A stretch of DNA of 64,000 bases from Pseudomonas fluorescens (GTDB lineage: Bacteria; Pseudomonadota; Gammaproteobacteria; Pseudomonadales; Pseudomonadaceae), in assembly GCF_000802965.1 (NCBI RefSeq), contig NZ_JSAK01000020.1:1-64000 (forward strand), given 5' to 3'. Of this stretch, positions 42,696-50,924 are shown in pieces. A model generated the notes under the pieces. It was not told the origin of the DNA, made no database searches, and was given only the letters and a program-made list of their open reading frames with translations. The position numbers were made by a program, and so were the translations under genes. How positions within the stretch are numbered: the stretch's first letter is position 1; every line of letters starts with the position of its first letter.

Positions 42696-45600
42696 ATGAC
42701 TGAACCATCAGAGAACTCCGAAACCCACGCATTGCTGGAAAAAAGCCAGATCATCCATCAGACCAGTCGTGGTCCAACGGTCGATGAAGTGGCCGCCGAA
42801 ATGCTGCGCCAGGCACTGAAAGTGCTGTATCCAGATCGGTATATCGACCCCGACCAAACCATGATCGGCACACCTCGATGGCTACTGCTCGACGGTGAAC
42901 TCGTGGCCATGCCTGCCCAGTTTGAATCGCTGTCCCATGCGCTGGTACGACAACTCTTCAGCTCTTCCAGTGCCAACTTTCTGGAAGGTGAACACTTCCT
43001 GACATTCAACCCCCAAGCCTCGCCAGTGGTGCATCTGGACATCGACATCGAAGCCATTGCCAAGATGCTCAATGACTACTCGCCCTTGCTGTTCGTGGCC
43101 TTCGGGGAACGACAACTGGGCTATTGGAACAGCACCCGGCATCAGGTGCCGCATTGGCAGGAACTGTCCGCAGCCTTGCGCAAAACCCTTGATGTGCAAA
43201 ACGTCGAGGGTTGGGATGCGGACCAATGTCTGGTGGCCCGGGCTATCTCGCTTCATCCCGACAAACAGGCGCGGCAAACCCATGACCCTTCGCTCTCGGC
43301 TATCCAGGTCTGCTTGATTGATATTGATTCCGTCGATGCCCAAGGCCAAACCCGACACTTGGTTATGGGGGGAGCCGCGGTGGTCATCGGCCGCTACAAA
43401 CAGCGTGACCTGGTAATGATGTACACAGTGGAAAAAGGCTATGAATCGTTCGCTTCCCTGACGCAATTGGGCGCTTCATTACCAGAGCGAGTTGAAACGC
43501 CACCGGCCGGCCAGAACCTGCAATGGCAGCTGTTCGAGCCTGAGGGTAATTTTTTCGATCACATGGCGTGGGCCCTGATTGCCAGTCAGCTCGACGCAAT
43601 TAGGTTGATCACACACGAAGGCCTCGCCGTCGAAACGGATGACGGCATCAGCTCCACGCCCTTGGTCGAACATGCCAGTGACGCAGATAAAAACGTGCTC
43701 ACTGGCCTTGATGATTCAATACCCGACTGGCTGTTTGGTGCTTCGGCTGCAGATCTGGATCAGTACAGCCAGTCCATTAATGCATTGGGCATGCTGTACA
43801 AGCAGACCGATAAAAAACTGTTCCGCATTCTGCCCATTACTACCTATGCCCAGAACCGCATGCGCGAAGCGATCAATGCCGATAAGGCATCTGCCGCCGA
43901 TATGCCCCTGGACAGTCTGCAAATCACCATCACCAACAGCTTCGAATCCGGTGGTTTGACGCTGCCCAATCCGCACGACATCCATACCGAATCCCTGGGC
44001 GAATACGCCTTGCAAAATTCCGCGCCTTATCTGGCCACCCTTGAATTCAACCCAACACACCCGGTCCCGGATTGGCTGGACGTGGCGTACCTGACGAAAA
44101 TGGCGAGCAAAGTCGACATCGGTGAGGGCTATCCCAAACTGATCAAGGACAAGCTGATCGATGATCCGGTACAGGCACCCTTGCAGAAGCATTTTTACAT
44201 CAGCCAATTGCGCGCCCTGCTGCCGCTGATTGCGCTGGAATGCAAGATCCGCCGCATCGGCGGTTTTGATGAGCTGGGTTATCGCTACATCCGCGAATGG
44301 CTCAAGCCGACACCCGCTCACCTGCAACCCGTGGTCATCCGCCCCCTGACTTTCGTCCATTCCGGGTCAACCGATGGCGACACCGTTGCCAACATGTTCA
44401 TCATCGCTCCGCGTCAGCCAGAAGCCGGGCCGTGCCTGCTGTATCGCCCGTTGCTCGACCAGCCGTTGCTGCAATTTCCTTCACCGCAAAACCTGCTGTA
44501 TGCCTTGCATCAGCCCGGCGAACTGCGGGACTCGGTACTGGCATGGCTGCCCGACTCGGCCACCCGGTTCAAATACGCCCAATACACCTTTCCCGTCGGT
44601 CTGCCCAGTCTGTGGCTGGGCGCGCATCTGCTCTCCGAACCCTGGACATCCGTGGACTGGGCCGGCCCGGTCGAACTCTCATCCACTGAACTGGCCGGCG
44701 ACGTTTTCCCGGTGCTGTTCAAGACCCATGCACTGGCCATGGCCGAACTCGCCGACCGGCAGTCCCAGTCCGACGCTGAACGACGCTGGGCCTTGCTGCG
44801 TGACAGCGGCTGGGCAGTGTTTAACTCCGCCGCGAACTTTCTCTGCGGCCAGGCCGGGGCGGCGGTTTGGGTCTGGCAAAGCATCAGTGAAATCGAGGAA
44901 GTACTCGACGCCCACAAACGCGGTGATGCTCACGCTCAATGGAGCACCGTCGCCGATATGCTGCTGAATCTGGGCATGATCCTGGCCCATCACGCGGCCA
45001 CCCGACGCCAGACCGGGGATCGAACGTCGATACGGCTTGAAGACGAAAGGCTGCCGGTGGCCGAAGTGACTCCATCGGTGACGCCTGCGAAGCCAACAGT
45101 GACGCAACTCACGGCGACGTTGACCGGGGAACTTCCGTCCAGCCATTACTCCTCGCTTGAGGTCAACGGCTCAGTGCCCCATCGATCCAACACGGCATTG
45201 GCAACTTATTTGAACACACTGACAGTCACGGCTCCCGATCTCACGTCTACGGACCTGGAAACCCTGCTGCGCGACAAAGCCACCCTGTATCGCCTCGACA
45301 CAAAGACCTACGCACAGGTCGGTGAGCGCTGGTTCCGCGTCATGGAAAACGATGACGAGCAGGTACAAATCGTTTACCCGAAAACGCCCTCGAAGACCGG
45401 TCCGTTATTGATTCACAATCAGCAAGGCCACTGGTTCGTCGACACTCGATTGCGCCTGCGCGGTGGTGCGGGTGGCACCAGCCTGCAAAGTCAGCTCAAG
45501 GCACAGCGCAAGGAGAAAGAAAATCAAAGGAAAGAGCTGCGCACAGCGCTGGACACGTTCAAAAGTCAGGAAGCGACCGGCAATGCGGCGTTGGACAAGG

Positions 45601-47231
45601 TCCACAAGGAGATGTTGGCAGCCACCGGGCAAGCGCACGAGGAAGCGACACACAATTACCTCGTCCAGGTAGAACAACTGATCGGCGATTACGACGACGC
45701 CCTGAAAAAGCTCGGGCAATGGCGTCTCAAGGGCGGCAGTGACGGCTACTTCGCTGATCTGCAGCGCATGACGACTTTGCTGCAAAAAAATCTCAGCCTG
45801 TGGTTTGTCCTCAAACGCAACGCCTACTCAACGCTCACCGGTAAGCTCGCCAAGGACAATGTCATTGATTCAGCCGCTTCCCTGCAGTCACACATCAAGG
45901 AGGTCAAGCAGACATTGGCATTAAGCCGGGACATCATCGCTCGGTTGAACCTGTCGCAGACATCCCTGGAAACCCTCGACGCCATCGGCAGCGCGGGCAT
46001 GACCACTGCACAACGCCTGCGAGATCTGCTTCCAACGTTTACTCAGTGGGACTTCAAGTCCAATGAAATCGGCTTGTCCCATGAGCTGTGCATGCGTGAG
46101 GCGGCCACTGAGCCGGCTCGCGAAGCGGTCGGTTTGTTGATTATCGAGGCCGCAACTGCCAGCCATCGGCATGCAGCGTTAAACAGAACCCCGGAGAGCG
46201 GCGAGACCACCACTTGGCGCATCGATCGTCTGAGCAGGCTGATCGATGTCTACATCGATGCCGATCAGCGTTTTGCAGACCTTCCCGGTGAGTACCCCGG
46301 CATGGTGGAACCGACCGAGCTGGCACGGGTCAGCAGCTTGATCGGCGAGTTCAGGCAACTGGCTCAGGAGCAACTGAGTGCGCTGCTGCCCGAGGGTGCT
46401 GCAAGCGTCGCACCGGTCGAGCCCAAACCCGCTGTCGCAGGCCCCTCACGGCCCGTTGGCAAAGTCACCAAGAGCCGCCCCCGTGACCCTGCACCCGCTA
46501 AACCCTCGACATCCAGCGAGCCGCCACTCGAGGAATTCCTTCCTGCCAGGCCAAAGCCCTCGCCAGTAGCACACTTGGACGACATCGATATCATTGCCGA
46601 TGCCCTGACCCAGAACGAGGATGTACAGAGTTTCATTGATCGAACCCGCCGTGATGCCTTCAGGCCCAATCGTATTCCGGCAGACATACAGGACTTGTTC
46701 GATAATCAGGCTCGACGCCTGGAACAAGCTGCGATCAATGTCGACCAGGCCTTGGCTCGCATAATTGCGACGGGCGGAACGCGGCTCCCTGTGGGCGACC
46801 TAAGCTCGGAACTGCGGGACGCCGCCATCCGGCTACGCGATCAAGGCATCAATATCCGCGCCAGCCTGCTCAAGGACCGGCAGCCTCGACAGGCGTATTT
46901 GCAGTGGCTGCTGGACAACAACCAGGTCCGTGTCGTGAGAAACGCAAAAGGCCGGATCAAGACCAAAAAACGCCAGGACTACTTTCAGGAGTATCAGGTG
47001 CTCGACACCACGAGCCGAGACCGGCCTTTGTGGCTCGCGCATTTTCACTACGACTCGCCTGAAGCCCCGCCGGAGCAGTTCACGGCTGCGCACTTGAAAA
47101 TCGCCGATGAGCAATTTATGCAACTCACCGCTGAACGTCGTCAGGCACTGACGACCCTGTCACCGCTCGACTATGTACTGCGCCGGATTGGCGACCCGAG
47201 TCTGTTTTTGAAACTCGAAACACAACGCTGA
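42696..47231 (+). CDS. giant DUF6543-like (dermonecrotic-toxin-type) protein, copy 3
   Basis: An intact 1511-residue paralogue starting 27 bases after copy 2, so cotranscribed. It is the most divergent copy: ANFLCGQAGAAVWVWQSI replaces the PFLGRTVG helix, and it has a longer Pro/Ser-rich hinge (about 1230-1290). The family landmarks remain: GERQLGYWNSTRHQVPHWQE near residue 135, CLLYRPLLDQPLLQFPSPQN, RLRLRGG at 918-924, and LWLAHFHYDSPEAPPEQF at the end. I chose the ATG at 42696 because AAGGA stands 8 bases before it; the ATG at 42690 is too close. No signal peptide or recognisable catalytic motif. Confidence 0.82.
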   Translation: MTEPSENSETHALLEKSQIIHQTSRGPTVDEVAAEMLRQALKVLYPDRYIDPDQTMIGTPRWLLLDGELVAMPAQFESLSHALVRQLFSSSSANFLEGEHFLTFNPQASPVVHLDIDIEAIAKMLNDYSPLLFVAFGERQLGYWNSTRHQVPHWQELSAALRKTLDVQNVEGWDADQCLVARAISLHPDKQARQTHDPSLSAIQVCLIDIDSVDAQGQTRHLVMGGAAVVIGRYKQRDLVMMYTVEKGYESFASLTQLGASLPERVETPPAGQNLQWQLFEPEGNFFDHMAWALIASQLDAIRLITHEGLAVETDDGISSTPLVEHASDADKNVLTGLDDSIPDWLFGASAADLDQYSQSINALGMLYKQTDKKLFRILPITTYAQNRMREAINADKASAADMPLDSLQITITNSFESGGLTLPNPHDIHTESLGEYALQNSAPYLATLEFNPTHPVPDWLDVAYLTKMASKVDIGEGYPKLIKDKLIDDPVQAPLQKHFYISQLRALLPLIALECKIRRIGGFDELGYRYIREWLKPTPAHLQPVVIRPLTFVHSGSTDGDTVANMFIIAPRQPEAGPCLLYRPLLDQPLLQFPSPQNLLYALHQPGELRDSVLAWLPDSATRFKYAQYTFPVGLPSLWLGAHLLSEPWTSVDWAGPVELSSTELAGDVFPVLFKTHALAMAELADRQSQSDAERRWALLRDSGWAVFNSAANFLCGQAGAAVWVWQSISEIEEVLDAHKRGDAHAQWSTVADMLLNLGMILAHHAATRRQTGDRTSIRLEDERLPVAEVTPSVTPAKPTVTQLTATLTGELPSSHYSSLEVNGSVPHRSNTALATYLNTLTVTAPDLTSTDLETLLRDKATLYRLDTKTYAQVGERWFRVMENDDEQVQIVYPKTPSKTGPLLIHNQQGHWFVDTRLRLRGGAGGTSLQSQLKAQRKEKENQRKELRTALDTFKSQEATGNAALDKVHKEMLAATGQAHEEATHNYLVQVEQLIGDYDDALKKLGQWRLKGGSDGYFADLQRMTTLLQKNLSLWFVLKRNAYSTLTGKLAKDNVIDSAASLQSHIKEVKQTLALSRDIIARLNLSQTSLETLDAIGSAGMTTAQRLRDLLPTFTQWDFKSNEIGLSHELCMREAATEPAREAVGLLIIEAATASHRHAALNRTPESGETTTWRIDRLSRLIDVYIDADQRFADLPGEYPGMVEPTELARVSSLIGEFRQLAQEQLSALLPEGAASVAPVEPKPAVAGPSRPVGKVTKSRPRDPAPAKPSTSSEPPLEEFLPARPKPSPVAHLDDIDIIADALTQNEDVQSFIDRTRRDAFRPNRIPADIQDLFDNQARRLEQAAINVDQALARIIATGGTRLPVGDLSSELRDAAIRLRDQGINIRASLLKDRQPRQAYLQWLLDNNQVRVVRNAKGRIKTKKRQDYFQEYQVLDTTSRDRPLWLAHFHYDSPEAPPEQFTAAHLKIADEQFMQLTAERRQALTTLSPLDYVLRRIGDPSLFLKLETQR

Positions 47232-47241
47232 TACAGGTACA

Positions 47242-47264
47242 CGGGCGGACTGATAATCCGCCCG
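47242..47264. terminator. shared hairpin between giant gene copy 3 and the MocR gene
   Basis: CGGGCGGA, a 7-base loop and TCCGCCCG lie between two convergent genes. The T run is weak, so efficiency is uncertain. Confidence 0.6.
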
Positions 47265-47266
47265 CT

Positions 47267-48820
47267 TCAGCCAACACGCCACACCGCCCGCAATCGCTCC
47301 AACGCCGCCTCGATCGCCTTTTCGGGAACGGCGGCGAAGCCCAGCACCAGCCCGGCGCGTTGATCGTTCGGCGTAGTGGATTCCGGTAGCCAGTAGCTGC
47401 TCAAACCGTTGATCTCGACATCGACGCTGTTCGCCCGCTCGATCAACTCATGCTCACGCGCCACGCTCTCGACCGGCACGGTCATGTGCAGCCCGGAGGC
47501 GACCGTGGGTAATTGGCCAACGCCCGGGATATCCAGTGGCCAACCATTCATCACCGTATTACGCCGACTCAGCGCCGCACGCCGCATGCGACGAATATGC
47601 CGCTGGAAATGCCCGGTAGCCATGAACTCGGCCATCACCGCCTGGGTGCTGACTTCGGAATGGCGCACATCCACGGCACGACGTTGGGAAAACGCGTCCA
47701 CCAGACCCATCGGCAACACCAGATATCCCAGGCGCAATGCCGGGAACGCGACTTTGCCGAAGGTGCCGACGTACAGCACCCGACCCTGGCGATCGAGTGC
47801 CGCCAATGGCGCCAGCGGTGCACCGCTGTAACGGTACTCGCCATCGTAATCATCCTCGACGATCCAGCCTTGGGTGCGCTCGGCCCAGGCCAGCAACTCC
47901 AGACGTCGAGCGAGACTCATCACTACCCCTGTCGGGTACTGATGGGACGGCGTGACATAGGTCAGACGGCAATCACTGAGTTTCGCCAGCTCGCCGCAGT
48001 CGATGCCTTCGCTATCAACAGATACCCCGTGCAAACGCGCCCCTGCGACAGCGAACGCATGACCCGCTGCGCGATAGCCCGGATTCTCGATCGCTACCCC
48101 ATCCCCCGGCTCCACCAGCAACTGTGCACAAAGGCTAATCCCCTGCTGCGCGCCACTGGTGATCACTATTTGCTCAGCCGTGCACTGCATGCCCCGAGAA
48201 CTGCGCAAGTACGCTGCAATCATCCCGCGCAAGCGCGGGTCGCCGGCCGGGTCGCCGTAACACAGCTGCTGCAAATCCGGTTTGCGCCAGAAAGCCGCAT
48301 TCAGCTTGGCCCAGACCTCGAAGGGAAACAGATCGAACGCTGGAACGCCGACCCGAAACGCCCGTGGCGGGCCACTTGGAGGAGTCGGTAAATGGTTCTT
48401 TTCTACCCGCCCCAACGCGCCGCTGTGGATAACTTTACTGGATGAAACCACAGGTAAATCCAGCCAATTTGTGGATAAAGCTGTGGGTAAGCCTGTTGAC
48501 AACCCTGTGGATACTTTTGTGGATAATTTTTTTACCGGCAAGGCGCTTTGCGGCAGCTGGGCAACATATGTCCCGTCGCCGACCCGTCCCTCGATGAAGC
48601 CTTCAGCGTAGAGCTGGTCGTAGGCCCGAACCACGCTGTTGCGGGAAATCGCCAAGGCCGCTGCCAGATCACGGCTGGCCGGCAAACGTGTACCACTGGC
48701 CAGTCGACCATCCAGCACCCGCACCCGCAACGCCTGATAGAGCTGACGACTGAGCCCCTGGCGGCGGTCGAGCTCGATGCCCGCCGGGTTGAACGATAAC
48801 GACAGTGGTTCGCTGGTCAT
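47267..48820 (-). CDS. MocR/PdxR-type GntR regulator with aminotransferase domain
   Basis: A 517-residue regulator. It has an N-terminal GntR winged helix (about 15-80, SRQLYQALRVRVLDGRLASG, LAAALAISRNSVVRAYDQLYAEG), a long linker (about 85-150) and a C-terminal fold-type I aminotransferase domain. VEDDYDGEYRYSGAPLAPLAALD and the probable PLP lysine in GTFGKVAFPALRLGY are visible. It probably senses PLP or an amine. It is divergent from a PaiB-like gene with 92 bases between, its likely target. The linker contains a four-residue repeat (LSTK, VSTG, LSTG, LPTA, LSTN) written in DnaA-box-like DNA. Confidence 0.9.
   Translation of the reverse strand: MTSEPLSLSFNPAGIELDRRQGLSRQLYQALRVRVLDGRLASGTRLPASRDLAAALAISRNSVVRAYDQLYAEGFIEGRVGDGTYVAQLPQSALPVKKLSTKVSTGLSTGLPTALSTNWLDLPVVSSSKVIHSGALGRVEKNHLPTPPSGPPRAFRVGVPAFDLFPFEVWAKLNAAFWRKPDLQQLCYGDPAGDPRLRGMIAAYLRSSRGMQCTAEQIVITSGAQQGISLCAQLLVEPGDGVAIENPGYRAAGHAFAVAGARLHGVSVDSEGIDCGELAKLSDCRLTYVTPSHQYPTGVVMSLARRLELLAWAERTQGWIVEDDYDGEYRYSGAPLAPLAALDRQGRVLYVGTFGKVAFPALRLGYLVLPMGLVDAFSQRRAVDVRHSEVSTQAVMAEFMATGHFQRHIRRMRRAALSRRNTVMNGWPLDIPGVGQLPTVASGLHMTVPVESVAREHELIERANSVDVEINGLSSYWLPESTTPNDQRAGLVLGFAAVPEKAIEAALERLRAVWRVG
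48424..48526. repeat. 12-bp phased array of DnaA-box-like 9-mers inside the MocR gene
   Basis: Perfect TGTGGATAA (complement TTATCCACA) occurs at 48424, 48470 and 48518. Variants TGTGGGTAA (48482), TGTTGACAA (48494) and TGTGGATAC (48506) fill the space at exact 12-base steps from 48470 to 48518. An AT-rich run follows (48523-48533). The array encodes the regulator's linker, with several rare TTA leucine codons. Confidence 0.85.
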
Positions 48821-48912
48821 GGCAATGGACCTATGAAATTGGTCATTAATGGCTCTTACAACAGACCAATAGCCTGCCTAGGATGCAGTCATTCGCCAAG
48901 GAAAATATCTCC

Positions 48913-49539
48913 ATGTACACGCCACGTGCTTTCGCCATCGACGAGTTGTCCCAACTGCATGAACTGATTCTCGCCAGCCGACTCGCCATCCTGGTGACCC
49001 ACGGCGAAAGCGGCCTGCAAGCCAGTCACGTACCGGTGCTGCTGCATTGCGAACAAGGCTCGAACGGCACGTTGTACGGGCATCTGGCCAAAGCCAATCC
49101 ACAGTGGAAAGACCTGCGCGACGGCGCCGAAGCCCTGCTGATTTTTGCCGGCCCCGACGCCTACGTCAGCCCTGGCTTCTACCCGAGCAAGGCCGAACAC
49201 GGCAAGGTCGTGCCAACCTGGAACTACGTCGCCGTACACGCCTATGGCCGCGCCGAAACCTTCAGCGATGGCGGGCGGCTGCTCGACATCGTCAGCACCC
49301 TCACCGACCGTCATGAAGCGGGCCGCGCCCAACCGTGGTCAGTGGCCGATGCCCCCGCCGATTACATTGACGGCATGCTCAAGGCCATCGTCGGTTTCGC
49401 CATTCCCATCGACCGTCTGGAGGGCAAGCGCAAGCTCAGTCAGAACCGCAGCGCCGCGGACATCGCCGGCGTGCGCAAAGGGCTGGCCGCCAGCCCCGAC
49501 GTCAATGACCAAACCCTCGCCCAATTGATGCCCAATTGA
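48913..49539 (+). CDS. PaiB-like FMN-binding protein
   Basis: A 208-residue protein of the PaiB / FMN-binding split-barrel family. Visible blocks are HVPVLLHCEQG, LYGHLAKANPQWK, and YVSPGFYPSKAEHGKVVPTWNYVAVHAYG, which is the most conserved. The C-terminal part has PIDRLEGKRKLSQNRS. PaiB proteins are named as negative regulators of sporulation and degradative enzymes in Bacillus; the role in Pseudomonas is unknown. The start at 48913 follows AAGGA by 10 bases. It is divergent from the MocR regulator and first of three genes with two GNAT acetyltransferases. An 11-bp duplication at its end sets the present stop codon. Confidence 0.86.
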   Translation: MYTPRAFAIDELSQLHELILASRLAILVTHGESGLQASHVPVLLHCEQGSNGTLYGHLAKANPQWKDLRDGAEALLIFAGPDAYVSPGFYPSKAEHGKVVPTWNYVAVHAYGRAETFSDGGRLLDIVSTLTDRHEAGRAQPWSVADAPADYIDGMLKAIVGFAIPIDRLEGKRKLSQNRSAADIAGVRKGLAASPDVNDQTLAQLMPN

Positions 49540-49555
49540 TGCCCAAGGAATGACC

Positions 49556-50002
49556 ATGAGTCAGATCGAGATTCGCCAGGTCACTGCCGACGACCACGCC
49601 GCGTGGCGACCGCTGTGGCAAGCCTACCTGCGCTTTTACAACACTGAACTACCGGACGCCGTCAGCCAAAGCACCTGGCAACGCCTGCTCGACCCGAACG
49701 AACCGACCCACGCGGCGCTGGCCTGGGCCGATGGCAATGCGGTGGGCATGGTGCATTTCATCTACCATCGTTCGAACTGGAGCATCGAAAACTCCTGCTA
49801 CCTGCAAGACCTGCTGGTAGCCCCGGAAACACGCGGCACCGGTGTTGGTCGCCAGTTGATCGAATTCGTCTACGCCACGGCCAAGGCCGATGGTTGCTGC
49901 AAGGTTCACTGGTTGACCCACGAAACCAACGCCACCGCGATCCAGCTCTACGAGCGCATCGCCGAACGCCCCGGTTTCATCCAGTTTCGCAAAGCCATTT
50001 AA
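49556..50002 (+). CDS. GNAT-family N-acetyltransferase
   Basis: A 148-residue GNAT enzyme. The acetyl-CoA binding motif is LQDLLVAPETRGTGVGRQLIEFV (V/I-x-x-x-x-R-G-x-G-x-G/A pattern) around residues 84-106, followed by the C-terminal THETNATAIQLYERIAERPGFIQF. Substrate is unknown. The ATG at 49556 lies 6 bases after AAGGA; an ATG at 49550 is too near. It lies in the operon with the PaiB-like gene and a second acetyltransferase, a combination reminiscent of the paiA-paiB pair, where PaiA is a polyamine acetyltransferase. That parallel is inferred. Confidence 0.85.
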   Translation: MSQIEIRQVTADDHAAWRPLWQAYLRFYNTELPDAVSQSTWQRLLDPNEPTHAALAWADGNAVGMVHFIYHRSNWSIENSCYLQDLLVAPETRGTGVGRQLIEFVYATAKADGCCKVHWLTHETNATAIQLYERIAERPGFIQFRKAI

Positions 50003-50019
50003 GGTTCAAGGAGAACAGC

Positions 50020-50691
50020 ATGTCGACTTCACTCGCGGACTGGAAAGGCGTCCCGGCCCCCTCGGTGCAAACAATCGAAGGGCGTTTCATCCGCCTGGAA
50101 AAACTCGACCCGGCGCGCCATGGCGACGGCTTGTGGAATGCCCTGCAAGGCCCTGGCGCCGACCCAAAACTCTGGGACTATTTGCCTTACGGTCCCTTCC
50201 CGGAACGAAGCGCTTTCGATAACTGGCTCAACAACCACGCGGCCAATAGCGATCCGTATTTCTTCAGCGTCATTGATCGCGTCAGCGGCGACGTGCAAGG
50301 CATCCTCAGCCTGATGTCGATCGTCCCGGCCCAGGGCCGCATCGAAATTGGCCACGTCACCTTCGGCGCACCGATGCAGCGCTCACCGAAAAGCACCGAA
50401 GCGGTTTACCTGCTGGCCAAAGAATCGTTCAACCTCGGTTACCGACGCCTGGAGTGGAAATGCAACAACGGCAACGCCCGTTCCAAGTACGCCGCCGAGC
50501 GCTTGGGGTTCAGCTTTGAAGGGGTGTTTCGCCAACACATGGTGGTCAAGGGCCAGAACCGTGACACCGCGTGGTACTCGATACTGGACTCGGAGTGGCC
50601 GGCGATTGGGGCGGGGTTCGAGCGTTGGTTGAGCGATGAGAATCAGACGGGGTCGGGACAGGTGAAAACGTTGGCGGAGTGTCGTGGCTAA
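50020..50691 (+). CDS. GNAT-family N-acetyltransferase (RimJ/RimL type)
   Basis: A 223-residue enzyme of the RimJ/RimL-like acetyltransferase group: IEGRFIRLEKLDPARHGDGLW near the N-terminus, GRIEIGHVTFGAPMQRSPKSTEAVYLLAKESF in the centre, and LEWKCNNGNARSKYAAERLGFSFEG with the cofactor-binding helix near residue 150. The acceptor is unknown. AAGGAG precedes the ATG at 50020 by a normal distance. It is the last gene of the three-gene set starting at 48913. Confidence 0.87.
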   Translation: MSTSLADWKGVPAPSVQTIEGRFIRLEKLDPARHGDGLWNALQGPGADPKLWDYLPYGPFPERSAFDNWLNNHAANSDPYFFSVIDRVSGDVQGILSLMSIVPAQGRIEIGHVTFGAPMQRSPKSTEAVYLLAKESFNLGYRRLEWKCNNGNARSKYAAERLGFSFEGVFRQHMVVKGQNRDTAWYSILDSEWPAIGAGFERWLSDENQTGSGQVKTLAECRG

Positions 50692-50890
50692 AGCCTTGAA
50701 ACCACCGGATGCACAGTTTATTCAAGTTGTGATAGACGGCCGCCTCCCGATTTGTTGTAAGAAAAAACATCAGCACGAAGGGATAGAAACTGTCTTCTTC
50801 GAGCATTCGGATTTTTTCCACACGACTATCTGACACACCCCTCAACGCTGCCGGAAGCAGCTGACATCGGCACCCATACCCGTCCTTTTA

Positions 50891-50923
50891 GAGTTTGGCC
50901 TCCTGCTAAAAGAGGCCAGACTC
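50891..50923 (+). promoter_or_regulatory. hairpin covering the autotransporter ribosome binding site
   Basis: 50891-50902 pairs with 50912-50923 over 12 bp with one G.U, around a 9-base loop. The AAGAGG ribosome site (50910-50915) is partly in the loop and partly in the stem, and the ATG at 50925 starts one base after the stem. This resembles a translational switch such as an RNA thermometer. Between 50692 and 50890 nothing else is recognised. Confidence 0.55.
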
Positions 50924-50924
50924 G

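Noticed and set aside
48424..48526. Chromosomal or plasmid replication origin
   Set aside because: The boxes lie inside an intact regulator gene, with no dnaA, dnaN, rpmH, gidA or rep gene nearby and only a short AT-rich run. Kept as a possible DnaA-binding locus only.
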